DNA from: Desulfobacter vibrioformis DSM 8776
GTDB taxonomy: Bacteria; Desulfobacterota; Desulfobacteria; Desulfobacterales; Desulfobacteraceae
Direction of reading: 5' to 3'
Assembly: GCF_000745975.1 (NCBI RefSeq)
Contig: NZ_JQKJ01000027.1
Coordinates: 1-49,960, forward strand
Length of the DNA: 49,960 bases
A model generated the notes under the pieces. It was not told where the DNA came from. It searched no databases and saw only the letters and a list, made by a program, of their open reading frames with translations. The translations under genes were made by a program, and so were the position numbers. Each line of letters opens with the position of its first letter. Within the stretch, counting starts at the first letter, position 1. Below are positions 1 through 8,470 of the stretch, one piece after another.

Positions 1-305
1 GGTCCTCCTTGTATCTCATAATAGGCTGCCTCATACAAAATGCGGTTAATCTCGCGCTTACTTTTCTGTAACGCCTGAGTCACTGCCAGTGTGGGGCATT
101 TACAGCCTAATTGAAACTGCCAAAGCAAATAGTCTTTAACCATACTGGTATCTTTGTTCCCTCTGGAAAAACTCCTCGATACTTATAATCAAGGATGATT
201 ACAAAACCTTGTTGCCTCACTATCTCGATATGCCCAGTCTTGCAGGTCCTCTTTATATCGCATAACGAACCGTACTTGCCAAGGTGTGGTTTATTAAGCG
301 CTTAC
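1..305. repeat. Left copy of a 305-bp inverted repeat, probable insertion-element end
   Basis: This segment is the reverse complement of 49641-49945; I compared the two base by base and saw no mismatch. The match stops sharply at 305, just after the palindrome TAAGCGCTTA (295-304), and the element presumably continues left of the window. Read outward (minus strand from 305), it starts GTAAGCGC and carries an open frame from 143 leftward, equivalent to the partial ORF at 49803. A sharp outer limit and an outward ORF suggest an insertion sequence end. The GTAAGC start resembles IS66-type termini, but I do not recognise the encoded peptide, so the family is open. It interrupts the propeller-patatin gene. 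Confidence 0.85.
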
Positions 306-2316
306 TGAGATACTTTAATCCGCGAATTTCTCCCATTGCTGCTATGGCTGCACGGGATCCTCCTCCGGAAAGACAAACCCCCACATTTCCCGGTGTACTG
401 TTTTCAGAGAAATCGACGAAATCATTAACTTGCAGCCCCCCGGGTTCCGAAGTGCTAATGTACTTAACAGACCAAGGTTCTGATATCGTTGCAGAGGAAA
501 ATATGATTGAACTTTCTTCATAACTGTTCCAGGCGCAATACAGCTTATCCTGAAAAGAAGTCATGGACGGAGCCCCCCTAAAGGCCATTGTAGTATTATT
601 TTGAGTGGAAGCGGTTTCTTTTAAAAGCGGGATGCAACACGCTGTTTCCCATTCCAATCCGTTCAGCGAGCATAAAATATTGAGGTATGGTTTTTCGTTT
701 ATCTCTACTTTATAACTGCAATACATGCGGTTATTTGTGCAAATCAGCACAGGAGGTTCAGAACGTAAACATGAGTTGTTCTGATCGAAAACCTGCGATC
801 CTGTGATCTGTTGCACAGTGCTTACATGGTTCGGCAGTGAAAAATAGGAAGCGTTGATGCTGGTGTTCTCCTGATTCCAAATGAGATACAATAAATTTCC
901 AAATACTGCTGCTGATGGTTGAAGACTTGTTTTTACAGATTTGATGTCCAACAAATCATAGTATTTCCATTCGGTATCTTCCCTGCGTGAAGCAAAACTG
1001 ATCCGGGAGTCGCTGTTGGTCCAAATGCAAAAGAGTTTGCTTTCATACACAACCAGCACCGGTGACTGATTTCTGATTATCTTTTTTTGTGTTTTAATAT
1101 TTTGCGGACTGCTCCAGGTTTTTTTTGAGAATGTACTAAAGGAGATTCCATTTGTGTCGTTCCAGGCACAACATAGTTCTCCGTTATATACTGCTAATGA
1201 TGGAACACCGGTTATGTTAACAGAATTGAGGGCATCAGCTTTTTCCCACGTCAGGCCATCAGACGAATAGATTAACTGAATGGACGAAAGTTTTCCCCCT
1301 TTTTCAGCCCAGGCACAGTATAGCAGCTCGTCGAAACTTACCATGCACGGTCCGACACTTTTGTCTTGGAATTCAGATGTCGGGTAGGAAATGGTTTCAG
1401 GAAAATGTAATTTATCAGAAAATGTAAAAGAGAGATTGGTTGTTTTTGATTTGGTATCCACCCAGGTACAAATCAGTCGTTTTTTCAATCCCGCAAGTGC
1501 CAGGCCTGATATTTCATGGCTCAGGTTCAATTTGGGTTGGGTTTGCCAGGTTTCGCCGCTGTGTAAAATTACAATTCCGACTTGGTTAATGCTTAGGTTG
1601 CTGCGGGCTCTTGCACAATACAATTTCTGATTAATATTTTGCAAAACAGGCGGATATGCACGTCCATCAGTTTCCAGTCCTTCCAGTTTTGACTGGTTAG
1701 ACCAAATTTTTCCATCAAATAAAGAATAAAACACACTTTCATTATGATAGCCATTCCAGGCGCAATATACGTCATTATTGAAACAGGCAATTGAAGGCGC
1801 CAGTTTTGTACCAATACCCGTCAAAACGGCTTCTTCTTTTTCAATCCACTTTTTACCGTCATTTGTCCACAGCAAATGGATGTGCTGTTCTTTTCCCGGC
1901 TCCAGGCATGCGCAATACAGACTGTTCTTGTCCGCTGCAAGGGAAGGAGATTGATCATTATTCCAATTTTCGGTATTTGGTATCTTTTGAGAAAGGCCCC
2001 AGGTCTCGCCGTCATAGACCGCATACCCAATTCCTTGTTCCGGACCAGCATTCCATGCACAATACAGCTTGTCATCGAAAACGGCTAAACCGGGAGAGCA
2101 GTCGGTATGAATATTTTCTAAATTTGCATAGGCATCAACCCATGCTTCTCCGTCAAGAGTCCAGGCAAGGATCAATGAGTGTGAGTCAAGGATTACAGTG
2201 TACAAACGATCATTAAACACAGCTAAAGGTTGTGGTTGATCAGGTTGAACGGCAGAAATCACACCAGGGATTTCCATTTGGCGAGATGCAAGCCAATCAT
2301 TATCAGAATTTCTCAT
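253..2316 (-). CDS. Beta-propeller protein with truncated C-terminal patatin (phospholipase) domain
   Basis: The frame encodes 687 residues, of which roughly the first 670 (2316 down to 306) belong to the gene and the last 17 are read through the inserted repeat. About twelve repeats of roughly 50 residues each carry a LYCAW-type strand followed by a DGxxW turn, as in sialidase-like or exo-alpha type beta-propellers. After residue 640 the sequence GVCLSGGGSRAA gives the glycine-rich oxyanion motif that opens a patatin domain (acyl hydrolase with Ser-Asp dyad). The GxSxG nucleophile and the catalytic Asp are missing because the repeat cuts in about 25 residues later, so lipase activity is not expected. 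No signal peptide is evident. The start has AAAGG ten bases upstream. Probably an effector or toxin-like protein inactivated by insertion. Confidence 0.75.
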   Translation of the reverse strand: MRNSDNDWLASRQMEIPGVISAVQPDQPQPLAVFNDRLYTVILDSHSLILAWTLDGEAWVDAYANLENIHTDCSPGLAVFDDKLYCAWNAGPEQGIGYAVYDGETWGLSQKIPNTENWNNDQSPSLAADKNSLYCACLEPGKEQHIHLLWTNDGKKWIEKEEAVLTGIGTKLAPSIACFNNDVYCAWNGYHNESVFYSLFDGKIWSNQSKLEGLETDGRAYPPVLQNINQKLYCARARSNLSINQVGIVILHSGETWQTQPKLNLSHEISGLALAGLKKRLICTWVDTKSKTTNLSFTFSDKLHFPETISYPTSEFQDKSVGPCMVSFDELLYCAWAEKGGKLSSIQLIYSSDGLTWEKADALNSVNITGVPSLAVYNGELCCAWNDTNGISFSTFSKKTWSSPQNIKTQKKIIRNQSPVLVVYESKLFCIWTNSDSRISFASRREDTEWKYYDLLDIKSVKTSLQPSAAVFGNLLYLIWNQENTSINASYFSLPNHVSTVQQITGSQVFDQNNSCLRSEPPVLICTNNRMYCSYKVEINEKPYLNILCSLNGLEWETACCIPLLKETASTQNNTTMAFRGAPSMTSFQDKLYCAWNSYEESSIIFSSATISEPWSVKYISTSEPGGLQVNDFVDFSENSTPGNVGVCLSGGGSRAAIAAMGEIRGLKYLSKRLINHTLASTVRYAI

Positions 2317-2580
2317 TTTCTTTTACCTTTATACGGAGTTAACAGAATTTGTTTTTTAAGGAATGGGTTTTAAATAACTTGCCCATTTCAAAACAAGCGA
2401 CCATTGTAGGTTCTACGTTTGAAGATTCTAATTGGGCATCTTATTTCGTGCTCATTCCTAAACGTAAGAAACCGACTAATGCAAAATTAACTTCCTCAGA
2501 TTCAAAAAAAGCGAATGCCAAAATCATAATAAGGCGAATGAAACGACAGATTGGATTTGATACGACCATGCCGGACAAAA

Positions 2581-2616
2581 TAGTTCCCCATACCTGATTA
2601 CAGGTATGGGGAACTA
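2581..2616 (-). terminator. Rho-independent terminator downstream of the tandem paralogues
   Basis: A perfect 16-bp inverted repeat (2581-2596 with 2601-2616) closes on the loop ATTA. Read on the minus strand the stem is followed by TTTTG, as expected for termination of the two paralogue genes that end at 2635. Apart from this hairpin, 2317-2634 holds the start region of the propeller gene and a short plus-strand frame (2349-2597) with no family resemblance. Confidence 0.8.
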
Positions 2617-2634
2617 CCCGTTGACACGTTATGA

Positions 2635-3261
2635 TTAAGCGGTATGTACTTCAACTATGGTATCACCCACAGTTGTAAGGCAAAGGTTGATGATTGTAAG
2701 TGTGGCACCATACCAGTTATAAGTTACATCCCAGGTATTGCCACTTACATTTGAAAAATTAGGGACATCCTGATAGACGGGAGGAAGGTTGTCAGAAGGC
2801 GTATTCAATGCAATGAAATTGGGTTGACTTCCACCCTGAATGACTGCGACCAGCAATGAATTTGAAGTCCGGTTCGTCAGGCTCAGGGTCATGGGTGATG
2901 TTTTGGTTTTGATGCTGCACAATTGATACTGGCCCAGTTTCGCACTGGAAACAGGGTCCGTGACAACCTCGGGCATGCCAAAATATCCCACAAAGATATT
3001 TCCTTCGCTGGCCTGGCTGAGATTTTTAATTGTAACGGCATTGTTGTCCCACTTCTTGGAAATCGGATAAGGGATCGGTGTTCCGGAAGGAATCGGTTTT
3101 GAAAAGAACGTGGAACCATATTGCACCTGGTAATTGGCTGCAATATTGGTAGGCTGAACGGTAAAAATACTTGTAGACGCCACAGGAACAGGGTTATCTG
3201 AGCTTACGCTTCCATTGGGGCCGACCTCAATTGGGGGCCTGTTAAAGTATACACTAGCCAT
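2635..3261 (-). CDS. Uncharacterised 208-residue protein, paralogue A
   Basis: I do not recognise the family. The protein is rich in Ser, Thr, Asn and Val, has no signal peptide or membrane helix, and looks mainly beta-stranded. It is about four-fifths identical by eye to the neighbour at 3334-3960, including the shared blocks TVQPTNIAA, IPSGTPIPYP, NAVTIKNLSQ, MTLSLTNRTSNS, VIQGGSQPNFIALNTPSD and NWYGATL, and both end in a VEV-x-TA tail. The ATG at 3261 is preferred over the in-frame TTG at 3267 because AGGAG lies 7-8 bases upstream, and it gives the same length as the paralogue. A perfect terminator follows at 2616-2581. Its neighbours (duplicate copy, propeller-patatin protein) suggest a secreted or particle-associated accessory protein, but that is inference. 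Confidence 0.8.
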   Translation of the reverse strand: MASVYFNRPPIEVGPNGSVSSDNPVPVASTSIFTVQPTNIAANYQVQYGSTFFSKPIPSGTPIPYPISKKWDNNAVTIKNLSQASEGNIFVGYFGMPEVVTDPVSSAKLGQYQLCSIKTKTSPMTLSLTNRTSNSLLVAVIQGGSQPNFIALNTPSDNLPPVYQDVPNFSNVSGNTWDVTYNWYGATLTIINLCLTTVGDTIVEVHTA

Positions 3262-3333
3262 TTTCAATCTCCTAGGTTCGGTTAATTTAGACGGTTGGAT
3301 TTTCCGGGTGAAATAATATCCGACGCAGTATCA

Positions 3334-3960
3334 CTAAGCCGTGGTGACTTCGATGACAGTGTCTCCCACCGTGGTAAGGCACAGATTGATAACCGTCAGT
3401 GTGGCGCCGTACCAGTTGTGGTCAACACTCCAGTTATTGCCGGGCACACTTACAAAATTCGGCACATCCTGGTAAACCGGCGGAAGCGTATCGGAAGGCG
3501 TATTCAGCGCAATAAAATTCGGCTGGCTTCCGCCTTGAATCACCGCGACCAGCACGGAGTTGGAAGTCCGGTTGGTCAGGCTCAGGGTCATGGGGGCTGT
3601 GGTGGTCTTAATACTGCACAATTGATACTGGTCAAGGTTTGCACTTGTAACCGGGCGGTCCACATATTCCGGCATGCCAAAGTACCCGGCAAAGATCTCG
3701 CCTTCACTTTTCTGGCTCAGATTTTTGATGGTAACGGCATTGCTGTTCCATTCCTTGGACATGGGATAAGGGATCGGTGTTCCGGAGGGAATACTTTTTG
3801 AGAAGAAATTGGATCCGTATTGGACCTGGTATTCTGCGGCAATATTCGTGGGTTGAACCGTAAGAATGCTTGTGGATGCAACAGGAACTGGATCCGTTGA
3901 AGTGACGCTTTCATTGGGGCCAACATTCATCGGGTATCTGTTAAAGTATAGATTCGCCAT
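3334..3960 (-). CDS. Uncharacterised 208-residue protein, paralogue B
   Basis: First gene of the tandem pair. It shares its whole length with paralogue A, with substitutions scattered evenly and most concentrated near the N-terminus and in the middle segment around residues 95-110. Even spread of changes and identical length indicate a gene duplication with both copies kept intact rather than decay. The start has AGGAG seven bases upstream. Predicted cytosolic or exported by a route without a classical signal. No catalytic motif is visible; a single Cys in the block YQLCSIKT and another in INLCLTT are conserved in both copies. The 72-bp gap to paralogue A has no terminator, so co-transcription is likely. 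Function unknown. Confidence 0.8.
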   Translation of the reverse strand: MANLYFNRYPMNVGPNESVTSTDPVPVASTSILTVQPTNIAAEYQVQYGSNFFSKSIPSGTPIPYPMSKEWNSNAVTIKNLSQKSEGEIFAGYFGMPEYVDRPVTSANLDQYQLCSIKTTTAPMTLSLTNRTSNSVLVAVIQGGSQPNFIALNTPSDTLPPVYQDVPNFVSVPGNNWSVDHNWYGATLTVINLCLTTVGDTVIEVTTA

Positions 3961-4080
3961 TTTTGTTCTCCTTTATTACAGTCATTTTATTTCGTTGCGT
4001 TTAGTATATTGTGCATGCGTGTGATTTATCGCGGATAACCATTTAACGTTTACTAAGGCGCTCTGATCATATGACCTCCT
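3961..4080 (-). promoter_or_regulatory. Upstream region of the tandem paralogues with -10-like box and mini-ORF
   Basis: On the minus strand a TATACT box occupies 4008-4003, about 45 bases before the paralogue B start; no convincing -35 element sits at the right distance. Further upstream a strong AGGAGG (4080-4075) precedes an ATG at 4070 that opens a five-codon frame (MIRAP, stop at 4053). It may be a leader peptide or only the remnant of a deleted gene start. Confidence 0.3.
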
Positions 4081-4179
4081 CGTGTAAAGGGTGGTAAAAC
4101 AGGGACAAAAAATCGGAGTGCCCCATCCTCGTGACACAGGGAATCTGTGGAGGGATAGTTTTATCAGCCTCAGAAAGAC

Positions 4180-4656
4180 ATGCCGGAAATTTTTTCAACA
4201 AAAAGAAAAAAGACAAAGAATGATGATGAAGACTTAATAAATGAATTGTACAAGCAGATCTGTCAGTTCAAAGTCCTGGAGACCCAGCAATACGTTTGAA
4301 AATACGTTTTGCATCGATGCCCTGAACAGGCTTTGGATATTGCTACACCCGAAATCTTTAACACAGATCAGGGTAGTCAGTATAAGGAATTTGAACTGTG
4401 GGATTGGGTAAAAATCAGACAGGTTGGTTGGAACAGTCAGGAAACTGCATATGCCGATATCTTGTCGGAGGGATGGGTAATCTTGAAATTATCAGATTAC
4501 GGTCTCCATACAAGCTCAAATTTGGCCGGAAACTTATTTAAACAAATTTTAATGTGGTTAGGTTCAGGGCCTGCATGGGCACAGCAGCATTGGCACCACT
4601 ATGGAATTTTCCCATTTTGCCTGATCAAGAACGGTAAAGAAATTTTAGAACAATAA
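4180..4656 (+). mobile_element. IS3-family transposase relic (OrfA tail plus OrfB fragment)
   Basis: A 39-codon frame at 4180-4299 ends in LINELYKQICQFKV, which matches the end of IS3-family OrfA (ELYKQIGQLKVELDWLKK), then runs into a stop. The next frame, 4309-4656, contains PEIFNTDQGSQY, the second catalytic Asp region of the IS3 OrfB DDE integrase core, followed by ETAYADILSE, close to the usual DNIFIER segment. The OrfA helix-turn-helix, the first catalytic Asp and most of OrfB are missing, so this is an internally deleted, inactive relic. No terminal repeats or target duplication could be identified. It separates the accessory genes on the left from the Bat operon. Confidence 0.65.
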
Positions 4657-4847
4657 AGGAATGTCAGAGCCTGCTTGGCTTGGAAATATAGCTCCGCACG
4701 GTCCTTTACAAAGAGAAGTGTTCTGAAGTTCATATAAAATTTTTTGGGAAAAATCAATATGTAATTTTCCTCTTAAAATGCCTCCTTTGTCCTGAAATAT
4801 GTCACAACATTGGGGGTAGAAGAGAATGAACATAACTTTTTTGTCAT

Positions 4848-4875
4848 TTGACACCACATTTGCGCGCACTATATT
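4848..4875 (+). promoter_or_regulatory. Sigma-70 type promoter of the Bat operon
   Basis: TTGACA (4848-4853) and TATATT (4870-4875) are separated by 16 bases and lie about 90 bases before the MoxR start at 4967. Transcription from here would exclude the in-frame ATG at 4826 as the start of the first gene. The region 4657-4847 between the IS relic and this promoter shows nothing else recognisable. Confidence 0.6.
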
Positions 4876-4966
4876 AGGACGAAAAATATTGTTCGTTCAG
4901 GGCCGGGCCTTTTCTGCGGCCCCCGAAATAATGGTCAAAAGCAGCAGTACAAAGGATTGGTACGTT

Positions 4967-5941
4967 ATGGAAGAAATCACAAAGCAGATCGAGAAAGCCC
5001 ATCTTCTGGTGAACCGTATCCGCAGTGAGGTGGGCAAAGCCCTGGTGGGCCAGGAAAAACTGGTGGACAGCCTGTTGACAGGGCTTCTCACCGGAGGGCA
5101 TGTACTCATTGAAGGGGTGCCGGGCCTTGCAAAAACCTCGGCGGTCAAGGCGTTGGCCGCCGCTGTCCAGGCAGATTTCAAACGCATTCAGTTTACCCCG
5201 GATCTTTTGCCTGCGGATCTGACCGGCACCGAGATATACCGGCCCAAAACCACGGATTTTATCACCCGCAAGGGCCCGTTGTTCAACAATATTATCCTGG
5301 CCGACGAAATCAACCGGGCCCCTTCCAAGGTTCAGTCTGCACTTTTGGAGGCCATGGAGGAAAAACAGGTGACCATCGGCGACACCACCTATGCCCTGCC
5401 TTCCCCCTTTCTGGTGCTGGCCACCCAGAACCCCATTGAGCAGGAGGGGACCTATCCGTTGCCCGAGGCCCAGGTGGACCGCTTCATGCTCAAGGTGCTG
5501 GTGGAATACCCTACCCGGGCCCAGGAGCTTGAAATTCTTAAAAAGACAAGCTTTTCCGCCGTGGAAGAGATCTTGCCCGTTGTCTCTTGTGAGGAGCTTG
5601 CCGGATTAAAATGCCTGGTAGATCAGGTGTATGTGGATGAAAAACTCAAAGAATATATCGTTAACCTGATCTTTGCCACACGAAACCCGGAATCCAGCAA
5701 CATGCAGACAGGCCATTACATCGAGTTCGGGGCCTCGCCCAGGGCAACCATTTTCCTGGCCAAGGCCGCAAGGGTTACTGCCTTTCTTGCCGGTCGGGCC
5801 TATGTTACGCCCCAGGACATAAAACTTGCCGGACCGGATGTGCTGCGCCACAGAATCCTGCTCTCCTTTGAGGCCGATGCCGAAGAGATCTCAACCGGGC
5901 AGGTGGTGGCGGACCTGTTCGACTCCGTGGAAGTACCATAA
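4967..5941 (+). CDS. MoxR-family AAA+ ATPase, first gene of the Bat operon
   Basis: A 324-residue AAA+ ATPase of the MoxR family, acting as a chaperone that remodels or activates von Willebrand factor A (VWA) proteins made by the same operon. Visible motifs are Walker A GVPGLAKT (about residues 50-57), Walker B ILADEIN (110-116), the sensor 1 region LATQNPIEQEG and the arginine-bearing VDRFM segment. The chosen ATG has AAAGGA ten bases upstream and gives the normal family length. The open frame extends back to 4826, but that start would overlap the promoter at 4848-4875. DUF58 follows after 39 bases, the usual MoxR-DUF58-VWA order. Confidence 0.92.
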   Translation: MEEITKQIEKAHLLVNRIRSEVGKALVGQEKLVDSLLTGLLTGGHVLIEGVPGLAKTSAVKALAAAVQADFKRIQFTPDLLPADLTGTEIYRPKTTDFITRKGPLFNNIILADEINRAPSKVQSALLEAMEEKQVTIGDTTYALPSPFLVLATQNPIEQEGTYPLPEAQVDRFMLKVLVEYPTRAQELEILKKTSFSAVEEILPVVSCEELAGLKCLVDQVYVDEKLKEYIVNLIFATRNPESSNMQTGHYIEFGASPRATIFLAKAARVTAFLAGRAYVTPQDIKLAGPDVLRHRILLSFEADAEEISTGQVVADLFDSVEVP

Positions 5942-5980
5942 AAAATGGTTACAGAATAAATTGTTACAGGTGATCATGGA

Positions 5981-6856
5981 ATGATTCCTGCCCATATTAT
6001 AAAAAAGATCAAGCAGATTCATATAAAGTCCCGCAAAACCGTCAACACCCTGATGGCAGGACAGTACCGGTCTGTGTTCAAAGGCTCGGGCATTGAATTT
6101 GAAGAGGTGCGCGAGTACGCCCCGGGCGATGATGTCAAGTCCATTGACTGGAATGTTTCGGCGCGTACGGGCAAGGTGTTTGTCAAGTTGTTCAGGGAGG
6201 AGCGCGAATCCATTGTCATGCTGCTCATCGACATGAGCGCATCTTTGGATTTCGGCACCCACTGGGGCAGCAAACTTGAAAAGGTGGCGGAACTGGCATC
6301 GGTTCTGGCATTTAACGCCATTAAAAACAATGATAAGGTGGGGGTGGTTTTTTTCACGGACCAGGTGGAAAAATATATCCCGCCCAAAAAGGGTTCTGCC
6401 CATATCTGGCGGGTGATCAAGGAGATTTTTACCTTTGAGCCCAGGGGCGTGGGCACGGATATCGCCTGTGCCCTGGATTTCATGGCAAAAATCAGCAAAA
6501 AACGCTGTTTTGCTTTTGTGATTTCCGATTATCTCAGTCCTTCCTACGAAAAAAGCCTGGGCCTTTTAAACCGGCGGCATGAGGTGGTGGGCGTGCGTGT
6601 GTTTGATGAAGGCGCCTTTCATCTGCCCTTTGCCGGTATTGTGCGGGTAAAGGATTTTGAAACCGGGGAAGAGACGCTGATGGATGCAGGCAGTAAAAGG
6701 ATGCGGCAATGGTATACGGATCAACGGCTCAAAATTCATACCCTGACAGAGTCGGTGTTTACCAAAGCCCGGGTGGATCTTGTGGATATCACCACCACTG
6801 ACAGTGTATCCGACGTGTTGACCCGGTATTTCATGCTTCGGGAGAGCAGGCGCTGA
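5981..6856 (+). CDS. DUF58 domain protein of the Bat operon
   Basis: A 291-residue DUF58 protein, the usual partner of MoxR ATPases. The family hallmark around residues 36-58 is present (GIEFEEVREY followed by GDDVKSIDW), and the second half has a VWA-like fold with LLIDMSASLDFG (a degenerate MIDAS-type DxSxS motif) and FVISDYLS. No signal peptide or membrane helix is seen, so it should work on the cytosolic side. A ribosome binding site AGGTGAT lies ten bases upstream. Its stop overlaps the start of the next gene (TGATG), indicating coupled translation. In the family it is thought to help assemble or regulate membrane VWA complexes; the exact role is not established. Confidence 0.92.
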   Translation: MIPAHIIKKIKQIHIKSRKTVNTLMAGQYRSVFKGSGIEFEEVREYAPGDDVKSIDWNVSARTGKVFVKLFREERESIVMLLIDMSASLDFGTHWGSKLEKVAELASVLAFNAIKNNDKVGVVFFTDQVEKYIPPKKGSAHIWRVIKEIFTFEPRGVGTDIACALDFMAKISKKRCFAFVISDYLSPSYEKSLGLLNRRHEVVGVRVFDEGAFHLPFAGIVRVKDFETGEETLMDAGSKRMRQWYTDQRLKIHTLTESVFTKARVDLVDITTTDSVSDVLTRYFMLRESRR

Positions 6857-7419
6857 TGCTTGACGATATTCATGACATACGGCCTCCGGTGATGACAGGC
6901 CTGGACCCGGGACTGGTCCGGGGGCTTCTCTGGTTTGCCGGGGCAATGGTGCTTTGTGCGCTGATTGTCCTGGTTGTCCGGTACTGGCTTAAAAAAAGAA
7001 AGCATAAGAGACAAGAGGCCCTGGCCCTTCCCCTGCTTTCTCCATATGAAACCGCAGTCCGGGATCTGGAACAGTGCATGGCTGGCTTTGGCACGGATGC
7101 CAAAATTTTTTATTTTGAACTGGGCCGTATTGTGAAAGCCTATGTGTCTGGCACGTTTCAAATCAATTGTTCCGAAATGACCTCCCAGGAGATGGCCAGG
7201 GCCGTAAAAAAACTTCGTTTTTTGGATCCAGGGCTTAAAACAGAATTGATCCGGTTCCAGGACCAGTGCGATCCCATCCGCTACATGCCCCTGGCTGCCC
7301 AGGCCTCCCTGGATGCCGGGCGGATGCAGCAGGATTTGGCCCTTGCCGGCAGCCTTGTGGCCCGGATTGAACAGGCTGTGGCAGATGCGGCAACCAGAAG
7401 CGACGCGGAGGATGCCTGA
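6856..7419 (+). CDS. DUF4381-like membrane protein of the Bat operon
   Basis: A 187-residue protein with one membrane helix (about residues 22-43, WFAGAMVLCALIVLVV) followed by a basic KKRKHKR stretch and a soluble helical domain. Size, single N-terminal helix and position between DUF58 and the first VWA gene fit the DUF4381 family found in Bat-type operons. Both ends overlap neighbours by a single base of a TGATG junction, so it is translationally coupled on each side. It probably anchors or couples the MoxR/DUF58 module to the membrane VWA proteins; this is inferred from context only. Confidence 0.8.
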   Translation: MLDDIHDIRPPVMTGLDPGLVRGLLWFAGAMVLCALIVLVVRYWLKKRKHKRQEALALPLLSPYETAVRDLEQCMAGFGTDAKIFYFELGRIVKAYVSGTFQINCSEMTSQEMARAVKKLRFLDPGLKTELIRFQDQCDPIRYMPLAAQASLDAGRMQQDLALAGSLVARIEQAVADAATRSDAEDA

Positions 7420-8450
7420 TGTTTCGATTTGCCTCTCCCTGGTTTTTGCTGCTGCTTATCCTGCCCTGGATCTGGCTGCTGGTTCACACGGCCAGACATA
7501 CAAAACGGTTTTCATTTAAATGGATGTCCAACGCTTCGGGCCACAGTCTCCGGGTGTCAAGCCTGACCGGTACTTCCCGGGTGCCTTTCAGTTTCGCTGT
7601 TCTGGGGGCCCGTCTCATGCCCCTGGTGAAGGTGGTGGGCTTAAGCCTGATGATTATTGCCCTTGCCCGGCCCCAGGCCGGAGAGCGCAAGATCAATGTG
7701 GAGACCCAAGGGGTGAATATTGTGCTGGCCCTGGATCTGTCCGGATCCATGAAAGCCCTTGATTTCAAACGCGACAACAAGATTGTCACCCGCCTTGACG
7801 CGGTCAAGGGGGTGGTTTCCGACTTTATCATGAAACGGGAAGGGGACCGCATCGGCCTTGTGGTGTTCGGCACCCATGCCTTTACCCAGGTGCCGCTGAC
7901 CCGGGACTACAACACCATTGCATTCATGCTGGACCATTTGAAGATCGGTGCGGCCGGACCCAGCACCGCCATTGGCGATGCCCTGGGCATTTCGCTCAAA
8001 CGCCTGGAAGATATTCCGGCCAAATCAAACATTATTATCCTGCTCACCGACGGTAAGAGTAATGCCGGGGAGCTCTCCTGGCAGGAGGCCGCCAGGATCG
8101 CGGCCCAGAGAAAGATAAAAATCCACACCATTGGCGTGGGCTCCAGGGGCAAGGCGCCTTTCCTTGTGGAGGGGCTTTTTGGTCAGCAGTATGTGTACCG
8201 CCAGGTGGACATGGACTGGGATGCCCTTGATTCCATTGCCAAACAGACCGGGGGCACCTTTTTTAAGGCCAAGGACACGGACAGCCTTGCATCCATTTAT
8301 AAAATGATTGATTCAATGGAAAAGACAACGGTGAAGATGGACAAATGGGTGGATTACAGGGAGCTTTATGCCCTGTTCCTGGTCCCGGGACTGCTGCTTT
8401 ACCTTGGGTGTCTGGTTCTTGGCAGCACAAGACTGCTGGAACTGCCTTGA
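7419..8450 (+). CDS. batA: BatA-type membrane protein with VWA domain
   Basis: A 343-residue inner-membrane protein. An N-terminal helix (about residues 6-23) and a second near 70-84 precede a VWA domain whose metal-ion-dependent adhesion site is complete: DLSGS at 106-110, a threonine loop region around GDRIGLVVFGTHAF, and LLTDGKSN. A C-terminal helix (about 320-338) closes the protein. This layout is that of BatA from the Bacteroides aerotolerance operon, which contributes to oxygen and oxidative stress tolerance. It overlaps the upstream gene by one base, and the BatB homologue starts 20 bases downstream. Confidence 0.9.
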   Translation: MFRFASPWFLLLLILPWIWLLVHTARHTKRFSFKWMSNASGHSLRVSSLTGTSRVPFSFAVLGARLMPLVKVVGLSLMIIALARPQAGERKINVETQGVNIVLALDLSGSMKALDFKRDNKIVTRLDAVKGVVSDFIMKREGDRIGLVVFGTHAFTQVPLTRDYNTIAFMLDHLKIGAAGPSTAIGDALGISLKRLEDIPAKSNIIILLTDGKSNAGELSWQEAARIAAQRKIKIHTIGVGSRGKAPFLVEGLFGQQYVYRQVDMDWDALDSIAKQTGGTFFKAKDTDSLASIYKMIDSMEKTTVKMDKWVDYRELYALFLVPGLLLYLGCLVLGSTRLLELP

Positions 8451-8470
8451 GGAGTTGAAAAGATATACAT

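Noticed and set aside
2349-2597. Plus-strand open frame of 82 codons
   Set aside because: No ribosome site, no family resemblance, low-complexity Lys/Ser composition and overlap with the terminator hairpin.
4826-4966. Longer start for the MoxR gene at 4826
   Set aside because: A good promoter lies inside this stretch (4848-4875), the extra residues do not resemble the family, and AAAGGA precedes the ATG at 4967.
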